Origin: Owenia fusiformis
Taxonomy: Eukaryota > Annelida > Polychaeta > Sabellida > Oweniidae
Length of the DNA stretch: 64,000 bases
Assembly (NCBI GenBank): GCA_903813345.2
Contig: CAIIXF020000005.1
Span: 7,193,375 to 7,257,374, forward strand
Direction of reading: 5' to 3'
Part shown: piece by piece, positions 46,894-58,843 of the stretch
How positions within the stretch are numbered: position 1 is the first letter of the stretch
How the letters are laid out: each line of letters opens with the position of its first letter
Position numbers and translations under genes: made by a program
The notes under the pieces: generated by a model
Told to the model about the DNA's origin: nothing
Databases searched by the model: none
The model's input: the letters and a program-made list of their open reading frames with translations, nothing else

Positions 46894-47145
46894 CTTGTGA
46901 ATGTTGGAGAAGATGTGCTCTTGTTTTACAACGATCGTGCCTCATTCCAAACTCTAACCGAGCTAATGATATCAGAGCGTCATCGCATGGATGAAGACAG
47001 TGCCTTAATGTACCACATCAACCTCGTTAAACTACTTGCATGCTGTACGGAGGGGAAGAATGTTTACACGGAGATCAAATGCCATTCTCTTCTCCCATTG
47101 GATGATATTGTTAGAGTCGTCACGCACCAGGATTGTCTTCCTGAG
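46894..47145 (+). CDS. ITPR: IP3 receptor exon 6 of window
   Basis: 84 codons, phase 0, acceptor ACATTTGCAG, donor GTAGGG. Encodes [40 protein letters not shown] and [19 protein letters not shown], all family-typical. Confidence 0.98.
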
Positions 47146-47583
47146 GTAGGGATCAAAAAATAATTATCACTTTTTCAGTGGAATTGATGTAGATTCGGTA
47201 GCGCAAGGCTACATCTATACATTTTCTGCGATTATTATTGTATTGTATTGTTATGGAAATTATGCAGTTTTTGTAATATGTCTTTATTTTTCATATATTA
47301 TCAATCACATTTTTTGACATTTTGTTTATTTAGGTTAAGCATGGGTATTATGGTACATACAGTAGACTTTAATCTTACTTTAATCTTGAATGTTTAAAAG
47401 GCAATATTGTATCTATTTATGCATGACACTCAATATGAATGTCTCTGGTAAACACAGCTGATCATATGAACTTTAAGTTCTTTTTAGTACTTTTTATAAT
47501 TTAAGATCTAACAATATCTCTTTATAATTATGCATGCCACGTTTCTGATCTTTGCAATTTGTCTTGTTTTATCTTCTTCTTAG

Positions 47584-47703
47584 GTGAAAGGTGCATACAT
47601 CAATTTTCTAGAAAATTGTTACATTGATACAGAAGTGCGAACTCCTGTTGTCAATCAGAAACAAACAAGTCAGTCACCGCCCGCATCTCCTGTGTCACCA
47701 AAT
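47584..47703 (+). CDS. ITPR: Candidate alternative IP3 receptor exon (partial duplicate of 49320-49445)
   Basis: 40 codons, phase 0 at both ends, acceptor TCTTCTTAG, donor GTACGC. The first 18 codons (VKGAYINFLENCYIDTEV) duplicate the start of the core exon at 49320 ([18 protein letters not shown]). The rest is a Ser/Pro-rich stretch, SQSPPASPVSPN. Differences in the shared part are mostly silent, which suggests selection on the protein. It could replace the core exon, precede it in frame, or, if the donor is skipped, end the protein at the TAA at 47728-47730. Confidence 0.75.
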
Positions 47704-49319
47704 GTACGCAACGCCATCTATATGATTTAAGCATGCTTTGGAAATGTTTGCATTTTAGCTGTGGCATTATGGGACTTTTTCTTGTGTCTTTAGAATAGTC
47801 AAATTTTGTTTTCTTTGACAAGGTTGTTTTTCTTTTGGGATATTTTTAGAGTCTGTTGAGAGGTGTTACTTTTCTTCAACAATTTAAAAGGTGTATTTGG
47901 TGTATTAGTTCCATAGTGTTAGATTTGTGACCTGTACTTACAAATTGTTTGGGTTCTTTCCATCCCCCATATTAACCGCTTTGAAGTTTTAAAGTGTCTG
48001 TAACATCGAAAAATCACAAAAAGATGTCCCTAAAAGTTAATAAATTCGATTCTATGTTATATCAACATACTATCTATCCACTTGATGATGATTATCGAAT
48101 CAAATTACATGTAGTTTGAAATTAGTAAAACAACTTTTAAAGAGGGATATGAGTGTGCAGTCTCATACTTTCATATTATTGTCAATCGGAAATTACAAAT
48201 GGAAGTCCATGTTCATGTTAGAATAAGAATTTAATTGTTCTTTTATCATATTTTGAAATTAGCATTTGTCTTTCGAAATACTGCAGACAGTGTCTTTAAT
48301 CTTGATATTTCATACTTGAGCTTGTGCTAGATATTTACTTTAACGTTTCCATCCCCTTTGGGATCAGGTATGATGGTTTTGGGTATTTTGGGTTCTACTT
48401 TGGGTTCAACATCCGAGTTATCTTAATTATTATTTTTTGGATAGGCCCTGGGTTATGGTTAAAACTACTAGGGAGGCTAGCAGTACCTCTTTCGGGGAGT
48501 AACCCAATGTGCAGATCATAGGCCATGATTTATGTTAGATTATACATTATATTATCTACTAAACAAGTGTATACTACTAATTTTGGTAATTTATTTGTCA
48601 ATTGTAGTAGCTCAACTCCACTATATTTTATATATTTTGAAAGTCTTTCTCAACCATGTGTTATATATAGTGACCCAATTTGTACTAATGATGTGTGAAT
48701 GGCAGACTGTTCCAGCATGGGAGTTGAATTGATAGCATGTATATGGCCATTTAGCATCAAGATTTGTTTTGTTTTTATAGAACATGTATTTTGATTTTCA
48801 TAGTGTTTTAATTGCTGCAATAAACAAATTCTATTTTTCTTTACTATCAGCCATTAATCACCATGTTGCATTATATTTAGATCATCCTGGCTGCATCACA
48901 TAGGAGGGAGGGGGTTGACACCTGATGCAACATTTTTTCACTCTACAGATATCATAGACATCATCGATGAATAATAATGATATCCATAGAAATCATAGGA
49001 TACACTCTATATTTCTCCTTTACTTATAAGAATGCATAATATCCAATAACAAATATCACATTAAAATGACTGCCAAATATGAGAATATGCATTTTGAGAT
49101 TTCTTTAAAATGATTACGAAGTGTTCTTCCAAAAGTATTTACTAGTACCTTGAACAATAAATATATATACCAGAGCTTTTCAGATTCATGAAATAAATCA
49201 GACTAAGGAGAACATTTCGTCTGTGAGGATTTTCTAGTTAACTTGAAGTCTATTACTTTATAATATATGATGTATTGTATTTAGTTGTACTATATGATAT
49301 ATATTGTGTGTGTATTTAG

Positions 49320-49445
49320 GTGAAGGATGCCTACATCAACTTCTTGAATCACTGCTACGTTGATACGGAAGTTGAGATGAAGGAAATCTACACATCCAAT
49401 CACATGTGGACTCTCTTTGAGAACTTCATGGTTGACATGGCAATG
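49320..49445 (+). CDS. ITPR: IP3 receptor exon 7 of window (core form)
   Basis: 42 codons, phase 0, acceptor GTGTATTTAG, donor [26 protein letters not shown] then [20 protein letters not shown] and AM, the form conserved from insects to vertebrates. Confidence 0.98.
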
Positions 49446-49798
49446 GTACGATTGGTTTATTAAATGAAAACAATTGTTTTTAATTTTTTATTCCCATTTT
49501 TGATTTAGTTTATGCAAACTAACGTAAAACGTATGCCAAGCACCCTTAGGCACTACAGACATAAATCTATTGTTTACCATATCATTGACCATGTTAATAA
49601 CAAGATACCATACTTTTCTCTTTTCTAAAACCTCTAAATATTTTTTGATGTTTTTTCCAAATAAGTCCCCTGGTTTTAAATATCACTCAGTTAAAAAATA
49701 AATGGGTTTTTACTCCCCAGAAATGGATTCTCCGATGTAAATTTTCCTTTCTTTCAAAACCTTTAAAGTGCATTCTTTCGTTTCTCTTTATCTTTTAG

Positions 49799-49927
49799 GT
49801 TTGTAACACTACCACTGATAGGAAACATGCCGACAAAGTATTGGAGAACTATGTCACTCAGACAGTTATGAACATCATAACGACATTCTTCAATTCGCCA
49901 TTCTCCGACCAGAGCACTACAGTACAG
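49799..49927 (+). CDS. ITPR: IP3 receptor exon 8 of window
   Basis: 43 codons, phase 0, acceptor TATCTTTTAG, donor [26 protein letters not shown] through [14 protein letters not shown]. Confidence 0.98.
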
Positions 49928-50559
49928 GTATGACATCTATTGAGCAAAATTGAAACTCATTTTATAAACTTTTTCCTAAATTACTCAGATTTGATGTTAT
50001 ATTTCTGTATATGTGACTCTAGATATATGGACAAAAGCATTTGCAGCTTTGAGGGTCTTATAAACTCCTTTGGGTACTGGGTCTGAATAAGAATGAAAAA
50101 AATATTTTGAAGTCCAGTAAGTAAAATGGAATATTTTATTGTCTCCTCCAGATTATATCACTACCCTAATAAAAAATATTTTGATTCCATTTCAGGATTA
50201 TGATTTTGTTAGCATAAATATTGATGCACAGATTTCTTTTGAACTGTTTTACTCACAGAATTCACAAAAAAGAGTCAAAACGTTAATGTATAGTAGTTCA
50301 AAGTGAATTACACACACAGACCCTACAAGATTTGATATTCGTCCTCTAGGTTACTATCTATAACATATTCAGAAATAAAAAAAAAGAAACTTCACTTATT
50401 TGCATCAATGCTTTGACTCTCATCTATAATCTGTGCTTAGGGCTATAGTAATGAATGCCTAATAAAATGGTGCTGTCCATCTTAATTGGTCATTCATTTT
50501 GCATTGGCCTAGACACACATCACACTGTCACTTGTATGACTTTTGCTCTGTTTTATCAC

Positions 50560-51130
50560 TGAACATTTGAACACTGAACAATGTGAAGATTAACACTCCT
50601 GAACATTTGAACACTGAACAATGTGAACATTGACACTCCTGAACATTGAACACTGGACAATGTAAACATTGACACTCCTGAACATTTGAACACTGAACAA
50701 TGTGGACATTGACACTCCTGAACATTTGAACACTGAACAATGTGGACATTGACACTCCTGAACACTGAACAATGTGAACATTGACACTCCTGAACATTTG
50801 AACTCTGAACAATGTGAACATTGACACTCCTGAATATTTGAACACTAAACATTGACACTCCTGATCATTGACACTTCTAAACATTGACACTCCTGAACAT
50901 TGAACACTGAACAATATGAACATTGACACTCCTGAACATTGAACACTGAACAATATGAACATTAACATTCCTGAACATTTGAACACTGAACAATGTGAAC
51001 ATTGACACTCCTGAACATTGAACACTGAACATTGACACTTCTGAACATTGACACTTCTAAAAATTGACACTCCTGAACATTGAATACTGAACATTTAACA
51101 AAGAACATTGAACATTTGAGCACTGAACAC
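50560..51130. repeat. GAACATTGACACTCCT minisatellite in an IP3 receptor intron
   Basis: Units of 20-45 bp built from GAACACTGAACAATGTGAAC and ATTGACACTCCTGAACATTT. It ends about 20 bp before the candidate cassette exon at 51149. The 188-codon minus-strand frame and its overlapping frames are products of the repeat. Confidence 0.92.
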
Positions 51131-51148
51131 TTTCACTTTGCTTCATAG

Positions 51149-51214
51149 AGTGATGAAGAACAACCAGAAATTGCAAGTCCCACAAAATCATTATTCTTGA
51201 TGAGTCTTACAAAG
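51149..51214 (+). CDS. ITPR: Candidate 22-codon cassette exon of the IP3 receptor
   Basis: Flanked by CACTTTGCTTCATAG and GTAGCT, phase 0 on both sides and stop-free: SDEEQPEIASPTKSLFLMSL then TK. It would insert between STTVQ and TRQPVF without shifting the frame. No homologous segment is known to me in other IP3 receptors, so it may be lineage-specific or unused. It has an SPTK possible phosphosite. Confidence 0.5.
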
Positions 51215-52085
51215 GTAGCTTGTTTTGATTTTTTCTTGAGCACGGAAACTTTGCATCATGTTGAAGTTCAAATTTTGTGTTATTTTTGATTTTAGTTTTT
51301 AGTACCCTACAGCCTAAAGAAATCCAAATGATTTCTCTATTTATTCAGATGTGTCTCATGTAATGTTAATGTTTTCTGAGGGCTGTATGAGAGACTTTTG
51401 GCAGCAGCCATGCAAAATAATTAGTCCTTAAAAAACTAATTCAAATCCCATCCCCAGTTTTGTTTTATAAAAAGCAAACTTTTTCTCCGAAAAAGATGGA
51501 CAAAAAACATGAAACATTGAAATAGAGAACAGTCTGTTTTGAGTTTGAGAGAGATTAGAAATATCTTGCAAATTATGAATATAAAATATAATTTAGAAAT
51601 CGCATTTCAATTGTATTGGTGTTTTTCATCAAAATGTGTATATACTTGATCGTAAAGGTTGCTATACAAATAAAATTTCCTCATTTTTAAAGAAATATTT
51701 TTGTTTTTTGAAGTTTTGCAGTTTACATGCATGTTTTTTCCCCGACTCTGACTTAAAAGATCCAAAGTGTATCATATTCAAGTACAATACTGTATACATG
51801 GCATGTCATTTGAGGATATTGCTTGATTTTGATTGACTTTTGATATGGTTACAGTACAGTATTCTCTTTTAGTTATCTGATTGATTTGCTAGTTTTATTC
51901 ATTGTTTATGGGGGTTTGCAGACTTTAACATGTTGGCATTTTATAACAAAATGTGTTCCTGGTTCATACTAAAACTGTTAAAATGTTAAGTAATATTCGA
52001 AATCTAACAAAAGTTATATAAAATGTAGAATAGTAAGCTGTAATTTGAATTTATCGTAGTATTACACATGTCATATTATATAATA

Positions 52086-53083
52086 CAGGGTTTCCAAAAA
52101 AAAACAGGACCGTAAGAAAGTTGAATAACTCGGTCAATTTTGCATATTTTGCCTTAAAATTCAATAACTATTTAGTTCATTCAATGTGAATTTTGTTCTG
52201 AAAGTTTGATGGTAATCTGTTTATTGTGTCAAAAACTACAGTCCTTTACAAAACATGCTCAAAGTGTGCACTTCTCCTCTCTATGCACAAACGAATCCTG
52301 CGAACAAAGTTGTTAATGACCCTTACCTATACACATTAATGTGGATGGTAAATATTGGGGTAGTTATTGCCCTCTTAAAATTGTTAGGGGCCTCTCAGTA
52401 TACAAATTGGCTTTGAGAAATCCTCAAAGATAAAAATTTGGGGGATTTAGATCAGGCGAATGAGCTGCCCATATGGTTTGCATTCTGCAACTGATGAGCT
52501 GACCACCAAAGCATTGCCTAAACCATTTCAGCATATCATTTGCAGTGTTGGGGTGGTATTGGCTTGTTGAAACCACTGCTTAATTATCTCCTTAGATGTC
52601 CCTTCTGGTGCTTAGTGACCTCCAAAACTTGGTGAGAACTTACTGGTCCTTGTTCATGGTGATAGCAAGTCCCCAGTCACCTTCGAACCAAAAGGGACTG
52701 ATGATTCCATGTTTCCTCATTGCCACCCAAGGAGTGCATTGTTCAGAATGCAATGGATGCTGTAAAACTTCATCATGAGGATGTAAGCCCCAGGAGCAAT
52801 TGTTCTTGGAACAAACTTGTCCATTCAGAGAGACATGTATGTAGGAGGATCATCAACAGCTTTGTTCGCCGGATTGAATTGTGCATAGGGATGAGATTTG
52901 CACATTTGGGGCATGTTTTGTAAGGAGCTGTAGTTTTTGACTCAATTGGTAGATTATTGTCAAACTTTCACAACAAAATTCACATTGAATGAACTAAATA
53001 ATTCTGAAATTTCAAGGCAAAATATGTAAAATTGACCGAGTTATTCAACTTTCTTACGGTCCTGTTTTTTTTTGGACACCCTG
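52086..53083 (-). mobile_element. Tc1/mariner-superfamily element with transposase relic
   Basis: 998 bp, inverted repeats of about 135 bp starting CAGGG(T)NTCCAAAAAAAAA, flanked by TA. On the minus strand, roughly 52600 down to 52270, broken frames read HTANDMLKWFRQCFGGQLIS, then a HSPDLNPP motif and GFLK.NLY. These match the C-terminal catalytic part of mariner/Tc-type DDE transposases. Several stops are present, so it is dead. Confidence 0.85.
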
Positions 53084-53361
53084 TAGATTGTTTATTAGAA
53101 GGAGAGTTTTTGAATTTAAGAATTGTATAATATGTAGTCTCATGCACTCCCAAGAGCAAGATTACTTTATTGTTCATTAACACAAGTCAATTACCTAAAC
53201 CTGGCCATGTTTTCTTGGCTATGTGCATTAGACTGATATTGACCATATTTTCATAACATTCACACTGTACTGGTCATTGACATATTTAAAGCTAGATGTC
53301 TTTATCCTTCATAAGGTTTTGTTAACCAATATGATTTCTATGTGCTGAATATATCCAAGTT

Positions 53362-54390
53362 ATTATCCCATCGAACGAAGTTCGGAGGGATATAGGGAAC
53401 GCCTCCGTCCGTCCGTCCGTCCGTCCGTCCGTCCGTCCGTCTGTCTGTACGTCCGTACGTCCGTCCGTCCGTCCGTCCGGGCAATAACTCAAATACCGTT
53501 GGCCCGATTTTGTTCATATTTTGTACACATATACCCTATGGGAGTAGAAGTTCTGCTCTAAAGCCGAATTTAGTGCCGAATTTACAGTAATTTAGGTGCA
53601 ATATGTAAAACTGTAATAGCAATATGTTTTAGATGTAAAAAATTATATAGGACATTAATAAAGCTAGAAATGTAGATATTAAAGAAGCACGTGGCAGCCA
53701 TCTTGAAAAATGGTGGCCTTTACTCGTTATTTTACGATTTTTGCTGTAACTCGAAAAGTAGTGAAGCGATTTTGTTCATATTTGGTATGTGAATACTATA
53801 AGCCTGACACACTGTCCTATGACACTTTTGGTAGAAGGCGGCCATTTTGAAAAAAAATTTGAAAAATGGCCGCCATTCTAACATATTTTACTATAACTCG
53901 AAAAGTAGTGAAGCGATTTTGTTCATATTTGGTATGTGAATACTATAAGCATGGCACACTGTCTAATCACACTTTTGGTAGAAGGCGGCCATTTTTCAAA
54001 ATGGCCGCCATTTTAATGTATTTTACTATAACTCGAAAAGTAGTGGAGCGATTTTGTTCATATTTGGTATGTGAATACTATAAGCATGACACTCTGTCCT
54101 ATGACACTTTTGGTAGAAGGCGGCCATTTTGAAAAAATTTTTGAAAAATGGCTGCCATTTTAACGTATTTTACTATAACTCGAAAAGTAGTGAAGCGATT
54201 TTGTTCATATTTGGTATGTGAATACTGTAAGCATGGCACACTGTCTAATGACACTATGGTAGAAGGCGGTCATTTTTCAAAATGGCCACCATTTTAACGT
54301 ATTTTACTATAACTCATTGAGCTATATACTTTGTTTGTAAAAATGCCATCCATGGCTGTTCGATGGGATTCGCTACGCTTTGGCGTTGCC
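53362..54390 (+). repeat. Structured CCCATCGAAC...GTTCGATGGG repeat, copy B, with internal satellite
   Basis: Left ATCCCATCGAACGAAGTTCG, then a (TCCG)n run (about 53405-53480). Four to five tandem units of about 145 bp follow (ACTCGAAAAGTAGTGAAGCG...GGCGGCCATTTT), then the right end GTTCGATGGGATTCGCTACG and CTTTGGCGTTGCC. Open frames reflect the satellite. Confidence 0.85.
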
Positions 54391-54424
54391 GTTGTTCTGG
54401 TTCCTGTTGTATCCATTTTATTTA

Positions 54425-56028
54425 TTATGTCACCACCAAAAGTGGTGACATATTGTTATGGTCTCCATTTTTTTGCGACGGCGGTTGGTGGTTGGCGTCC
54501 GGTGGTTGGCGTCCGGCGGTTGGCGTCCGGCGTCTGTAACAATTTCTTACAACTTCCTATAACTTAACAAATACTGTTTAGACTGACTTCAATTTTTTTC
54601 TAAATCATCTACATGTTCTCAGAAGTTCAAATCTGACTTTAGATTTGACATTTGACCTTCAATGACCTTCTCAAGGTCAAAAAGTTCTTTTTTCAACTTG
54701 CTTCACATTGACTAAATTTTTTTTCAAAATCATCTACATGTTCTCAGAAATTCAAATCTGACTTTAGATTTGACATTTGACCTTCATCTCTGACTTTAGA
54801 TTTGACATTTGACCTTCAATGACCTTCTCAAGGTCAAAAAAGGTCAAAAAGGTCTGTTTTCAACTTGCTTCAAATTGACTAAATTTTTTTTCAAAATCAT
54901 CTACGTGTTCTCAGAAATTCAAATCTGACTTTAGATTTGACTTAAGATTTGACATTTGACCTTCAATGACCTTCTCAAAGTCAAAAAAGGTCAAAAAGGT
55001 CTTTTTTCAACTTGCTTCAAATTGACTAAAATTTTTTTTCAAAATCATCTACATGTTCTCTAAGCATCAACACATACAATTTTAACCAAATCCATCCACT
55101 GGTAGTTGAGTTATCAATGATTATGTTTTCTACAACAAAATGGCAACCATTTTAAAATTTAGTGGCCAGCTTGAAAATGTCTTCTAGAGCAGAGCTCCAT
55201 TGTCTCTGGGCATCAGCAAATAAAATTTGAACCAAATCTGTCAACTGGTATTTTGGGTAATCTAAGATTACATTCTTTCACGAAGAATGGTGGCCATTGA
55301 AATTCAGCTGCCATCTTCAAAATCCCTTCTCAAGCAGAGGTCATTGTCCCTAGGTATCAGCATACAAAATTTAGACAAAATCTGTCCACTGGTATTTGAG
55401 TTATCGAAGATTATGTTTTTTATGTCACCACCAAAAAGTGGTGACATATTGTTATGCTCTCCGTTCTTTTTTTGATGGCGGTTGGTTGTTGGCGGTTGGC
55501 GATCAGCGTCTGTAACAAATTCTTACAACATCCAATAACTTAACAATTACTGTTTAGACTGACTTCAATTCTTTTCAAAATCACCGGCATTTTTTCAGAA
55601 GTTCAAATCTGACATTGTATTGTATTTAAGATTTAACCTTCAATGACCTTTTCGAGGTCCAGAGAAGGTCAAAAAGGTCTTTTTTCAACTTGCTTCAAAT
55701 TGACCAATTATTCTTTCAAAATCATCTACAAGTTTTCAACAGTTCAAATCTGACTATATATTTTACCTTCAATGACATTCTCAAGGTCAAAAAAAATCTT
55801 GCTTCAAATTGACCAATTTTTTTTCAAAATTGTCTACAAGTTCTCAGAAGTTCAAATCTGACTTTAAATTTGAGATTTCACCTTCAATGACCTTCTCAGG
55901 GTCAAAAAGGTTTTTTTTTTAAATTTAATATGTAAACAAGTTCTCAAAAATTCAAATCTGACTTAAGATTGAACTCATAATATTGTGAGCAACTAGGTGG
56001 TGACATTTTGTCATGTTAATGCCTTGTC
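54425..56028 (+). repeat. Two TGTCACCACC repeats, long forms, in tandem
   Basis: Left hairpins at 54425 (TTATGTCACCACCAAAAGTG) and about 55420 (TTATGTCACCACCAAAAAGT). Repeated TCAAATCTGACTTTAGATTT / TGACCTTCAATGACCTTCTC blocks of 100-130 bp follow. Only the second copy retains the right end GGTGGTGACATTTTGTCATG. Confidence 0.8.
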
Positions 56029-56311
56029 ATTTTTACTTCATGAGGAAGAATATTTATTAGAGATTCCTTAATGTTTTATCCTAATTTTTTTTTAGGAATC
56101 CTTGTTCCACAAGCTTTTGGGGCAATATGCCTTAGCTTTCCAACACCCGTCCCCCAAAAAGTTTCCTTTTTTGCTTTAATTTTTTTCCTGATTGTTTATT
56201 GTTTCATAATGAGTCTGGATTGTCTTCCTTTTAGAACCATATAATGTACTTTACACTATATATGTCACAATATGAATTCAAGTTTTTCAAACATTGTTTG
56301 TTTTGTTTTAG

Positions 56312-56432
56312 ACACGTCAACCAGTGTTTGTGAGACTATTACAAGGGGCCTTCAGAGTCTCGCACTGCCCATGGCTTACGGGAAACCAGAAGTTCCATGT
56401 AGAAAATTGTATTAAGACCTTGTCAGACATTG
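56312..56432 (+). CDS. ITPR: IP3 receptor exon 9 of window
   Basis: 121 nt, enters in phase 0 and leaves after the first base of an Ala codon. [20 protein letters not shown] then [20 protein letters not shown]. Acceptor TTTGTTTTAG, donor GTACGT. Confidence 0.97.
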
Positions 56433-56575
56433 GTACGTTTTTTTTATTCGAATTTAGTCCAAAAGATAAGAAATTGTAAAGCATAAGTTTTGCATTACTG
56501 TGACCCAATTGATTCATGTTAGATGGATTAGTGTTCACACAGTCCAAAACTTGAATATAAACCTTTATTTTCCAG

Positions 56576-56748
56576 CCAAAAACCGTGGTATTGCTATACC
56601 TGTAGACCTTGACAGCCAGGTCCACACAATGTTCTCAAAATCGCAGATTGTCATGAAGCATACACGTCATTGGTTGAGTGCCAGAAACAGACGAGACTCT
56701 ACAATGACCATATCCCGTGATTATAGGAGCATAATTGAAGGTTTACAG
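56576..56748 (+). CDS. ITPR: IP3 receptor exon 10 of window
   Basis: 173 nt, completes the Ala codon: (A)[20 protein letters not shown], then [20 protein letters not shown] and SIIEGLQ. Acceptor TATTTTCCAG, donor GTGTGT. The RRDS context resembles the protein kinase A site region of ITPR1. Confidence 0.97.
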
Positions 56749-57055
56749 GTGTGTGAAGTGAAGAGTTGAAATCGACCTAAAAAATATATATCATCAAATG
56801 TATTGAACCCCTTTTGCATATAACTTTCAAATGCATGCAATAATCTTTTATTTACACATCCTTGAATCACATTCCCTCTTTAAAAAGTTAATTAAACTTA
56901 TTATAAATCAAGATGACATTTATATTTTCCACCTTGGACCTGAAAATACTTTGATTGTTCAAAAAGATGTCTTGTTTGTACTTTACAATGTATATCCAGA
57001 GAATTTATACTAAAACATTAAAACAAAACAATCATATTCTTGTCTCTATATTTAG

Positions 57056-57204
57056 GACATAGTTTCTTTGCTGGAAGACCAATTACGCCCCTTAGTTCAA
57101 GCAGAACTTTCTGTTCTTGTTGATGTGCTCCATCGGCCGGAACTACTTTTCCCACCGGGAACAGAAGCAAGAAAGAAGTGTGAAAGTGGTGGATTTATTT
57201 CAAG
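57056..57204 (+). CDS. ITPR: IP3 receptor exon 11 of window
   Basis: 149 nt, phase 0 in, phase 2 out. [40 protein letters not shown] and KCESGGFIS(R). Acceptor TCTATATTTAG, donor GTTTGG. Confidence 0.97.
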
Positions 57205-57671
57205 GTTTGGATTTCTAAATCTGAAATCTTATACCTTTAAAGCATATACCTCATACCCAAATGACAGAACTATGGTTTAATAGATAAATTGAAATTGAAA
57301 TTGAAATACAGTGGATACTTCTTCAATTATACAGTAGTTTTCTGTGCAAATTTGAGGCCCACCTTGCATAAGACACAGGTTTTTCAACAGGGTAGGAGGG
57401 GCTAAATGGCATTTTTATTCACAAAGAATGTTGATTTTTGAAATGTTCAAGTATGAGGCAAATCAATATTTTCAAATTTTCTCACGAGAGAGGAGGGGTT
57501 GAACAATTAATAAACTTTGTATTTACAGACCTGTTGACAATTGGACACGATCCATTCTGGTTTACCAGCCCCCCCCCCCTTATCTGTTTTTCGCAAGAGA
57601 TAGAAACAAAGGGGGTTGGTGTGGTTATCACGATGAACACCATCCTATATTTCTCTTTGTTTCCATTTCAG

Positions 57672-57783
57672 ATTGATAAAGCACACAGAGAGACTATTAG
57701 AGGAAAAAGAGGAAAAGTTATGTATTAAAGTGCTCCAGACTCTCAAGGAAATGATGACTGTGGACATTGACTACGGAGAAAAG
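57672..57783 (+). CDS. ITPR: IP3 receptor exon 12 of window
   Basis: 112 nt. (R)[20 protein letters not shown] then [17 protein letters not shown]. Acceptor TTCCATTTCAG, donor GTAATT. Confidence 0.97.
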
Positions 57784-58426
57784 GTAATTATATACCATCA
57801 CCTTGGATTATTCTGTGCAGCAACTCTGCTATGTTATTCTTATGCACTTAAATTTTCACTTGGCTGAATTTGAATAAAAATTTGCTTGAAAATCATTTTT
57901 CACCAAAGTTTTACATGTTTTTATTACTGTGTTGAGATAATTACTGAATTTCATTTTTTATGATTTTTGTGATTTATGTGTCATGGTCTGTAATATATAT
58001 TTTTGAAAACAACTGTTGCTTGGATACGAAAAAACATGATTAAAGCTTTTGAATGGCCCTCTTTTACATGTTTATTGCAACATAAAAAAATCTTCAATCC
58101 ATTAGCAAAATTAATTCATTTTGAACTTGCATGCACTTGCATTAAAATGCAGAGAGTAGTGAAAACTAATGCTTTTTATGCTAGCACATATAACATTGCA
58201 GCATTCATTTTTACATTTTGTTGCATTCTTTTTTTATTGCATAAATGTGACAGTATAAATTGTGCATGTTGATGATTAAAGATATTATGCATAATTATAC
58301 TAGCATTCTTATTTAACCCTTAGCAGTCTGGGCAATAGAATGTGTTTATTAGCAGATAATCAAAGATATCTCATCCTCGGGCTACTAAAAGTTAAATTAC
58401 ATACATACTGTATCAAATATACCATT

Positions 58427-58606
58427 CAGGCCCGTAGCCAGGATTTGCCAAGAGGGGTTCACTTTTGAAAAATTTCCAGGGGGGGTTCACATTTGACAAA
58501 TTTGTCCCAAATATGGCTAAAATCACTTGAGAAGTGCTCAAAATGGTGAAAAACTGCATGATTTTGAAAGAATTTTTGGCCCCCCCCCCCTCTGGCTACG
58601 GGCTTG
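58427..58606. mobile_element. Short CAGGCCCGTAGCCAGG-ended MITE
   Basis: Left end CAGGCCCGTAGCCAGGATTT and right end CTCTGGCTACGGGCTTG are inverted, about 180 bp in all. A half copy lies near 28548-28566. No clear target duplication was read. Confidence 0.65.
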
Positions 58607-58843
58607 CTATTTGAAATATTCAGTCATTAAAGTATTCAAAATTAATCATTTTCAATAATACTGTACAATTTATTATCCATATTTATCTGTCATTAAATGT
58701 TTCATTCATATCAATCACATCATGTTTGCCATATACCCTCTATATGATTTTAAAATCAAATCATCAAACCAGGGTCTAACATATGAATATAAAACTGCTG
58801 GTGCTTGCATAATCATTTAACTTTACTTATGCGCTGCGCCCAG

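Larger units (their letters stand above)
51215..56311. other. Repeat-filled IP3 receptor intron
   Basis: It contains AT-rich DNA to 52.08 kb, a Tc1/mariner-type element, the structured repeat with internal 145-bp satellites, and two TGTCACCACC repeats. A false-exon-like segment lies at 56.10-56.16 kb. Confidence 0.75.

Noticed and set aside
50528-51094. 188-codon minus-strand protein
   Set aside because: It lies in the GAACATTGACACTCCT minisatellite, is open in several frames, and its Cys/Ser/Val pattern only mirrors the repeat.
53866-54132. 88-codon repeated protein (ITRKVV.RFCSYLVCEYYKH)
   Set aside because: Direct translation of the 145-bp satellite units; other units contain stops.
56096-56160. 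Extra IP3 receptor exon (ESLFHKLLGQYALAFQHPSP...)
   Set aside because: It has a good acceptor, but the only near donor (GTTTCC) leaves 65 nt and breaks the frame between 49927 and 56312.
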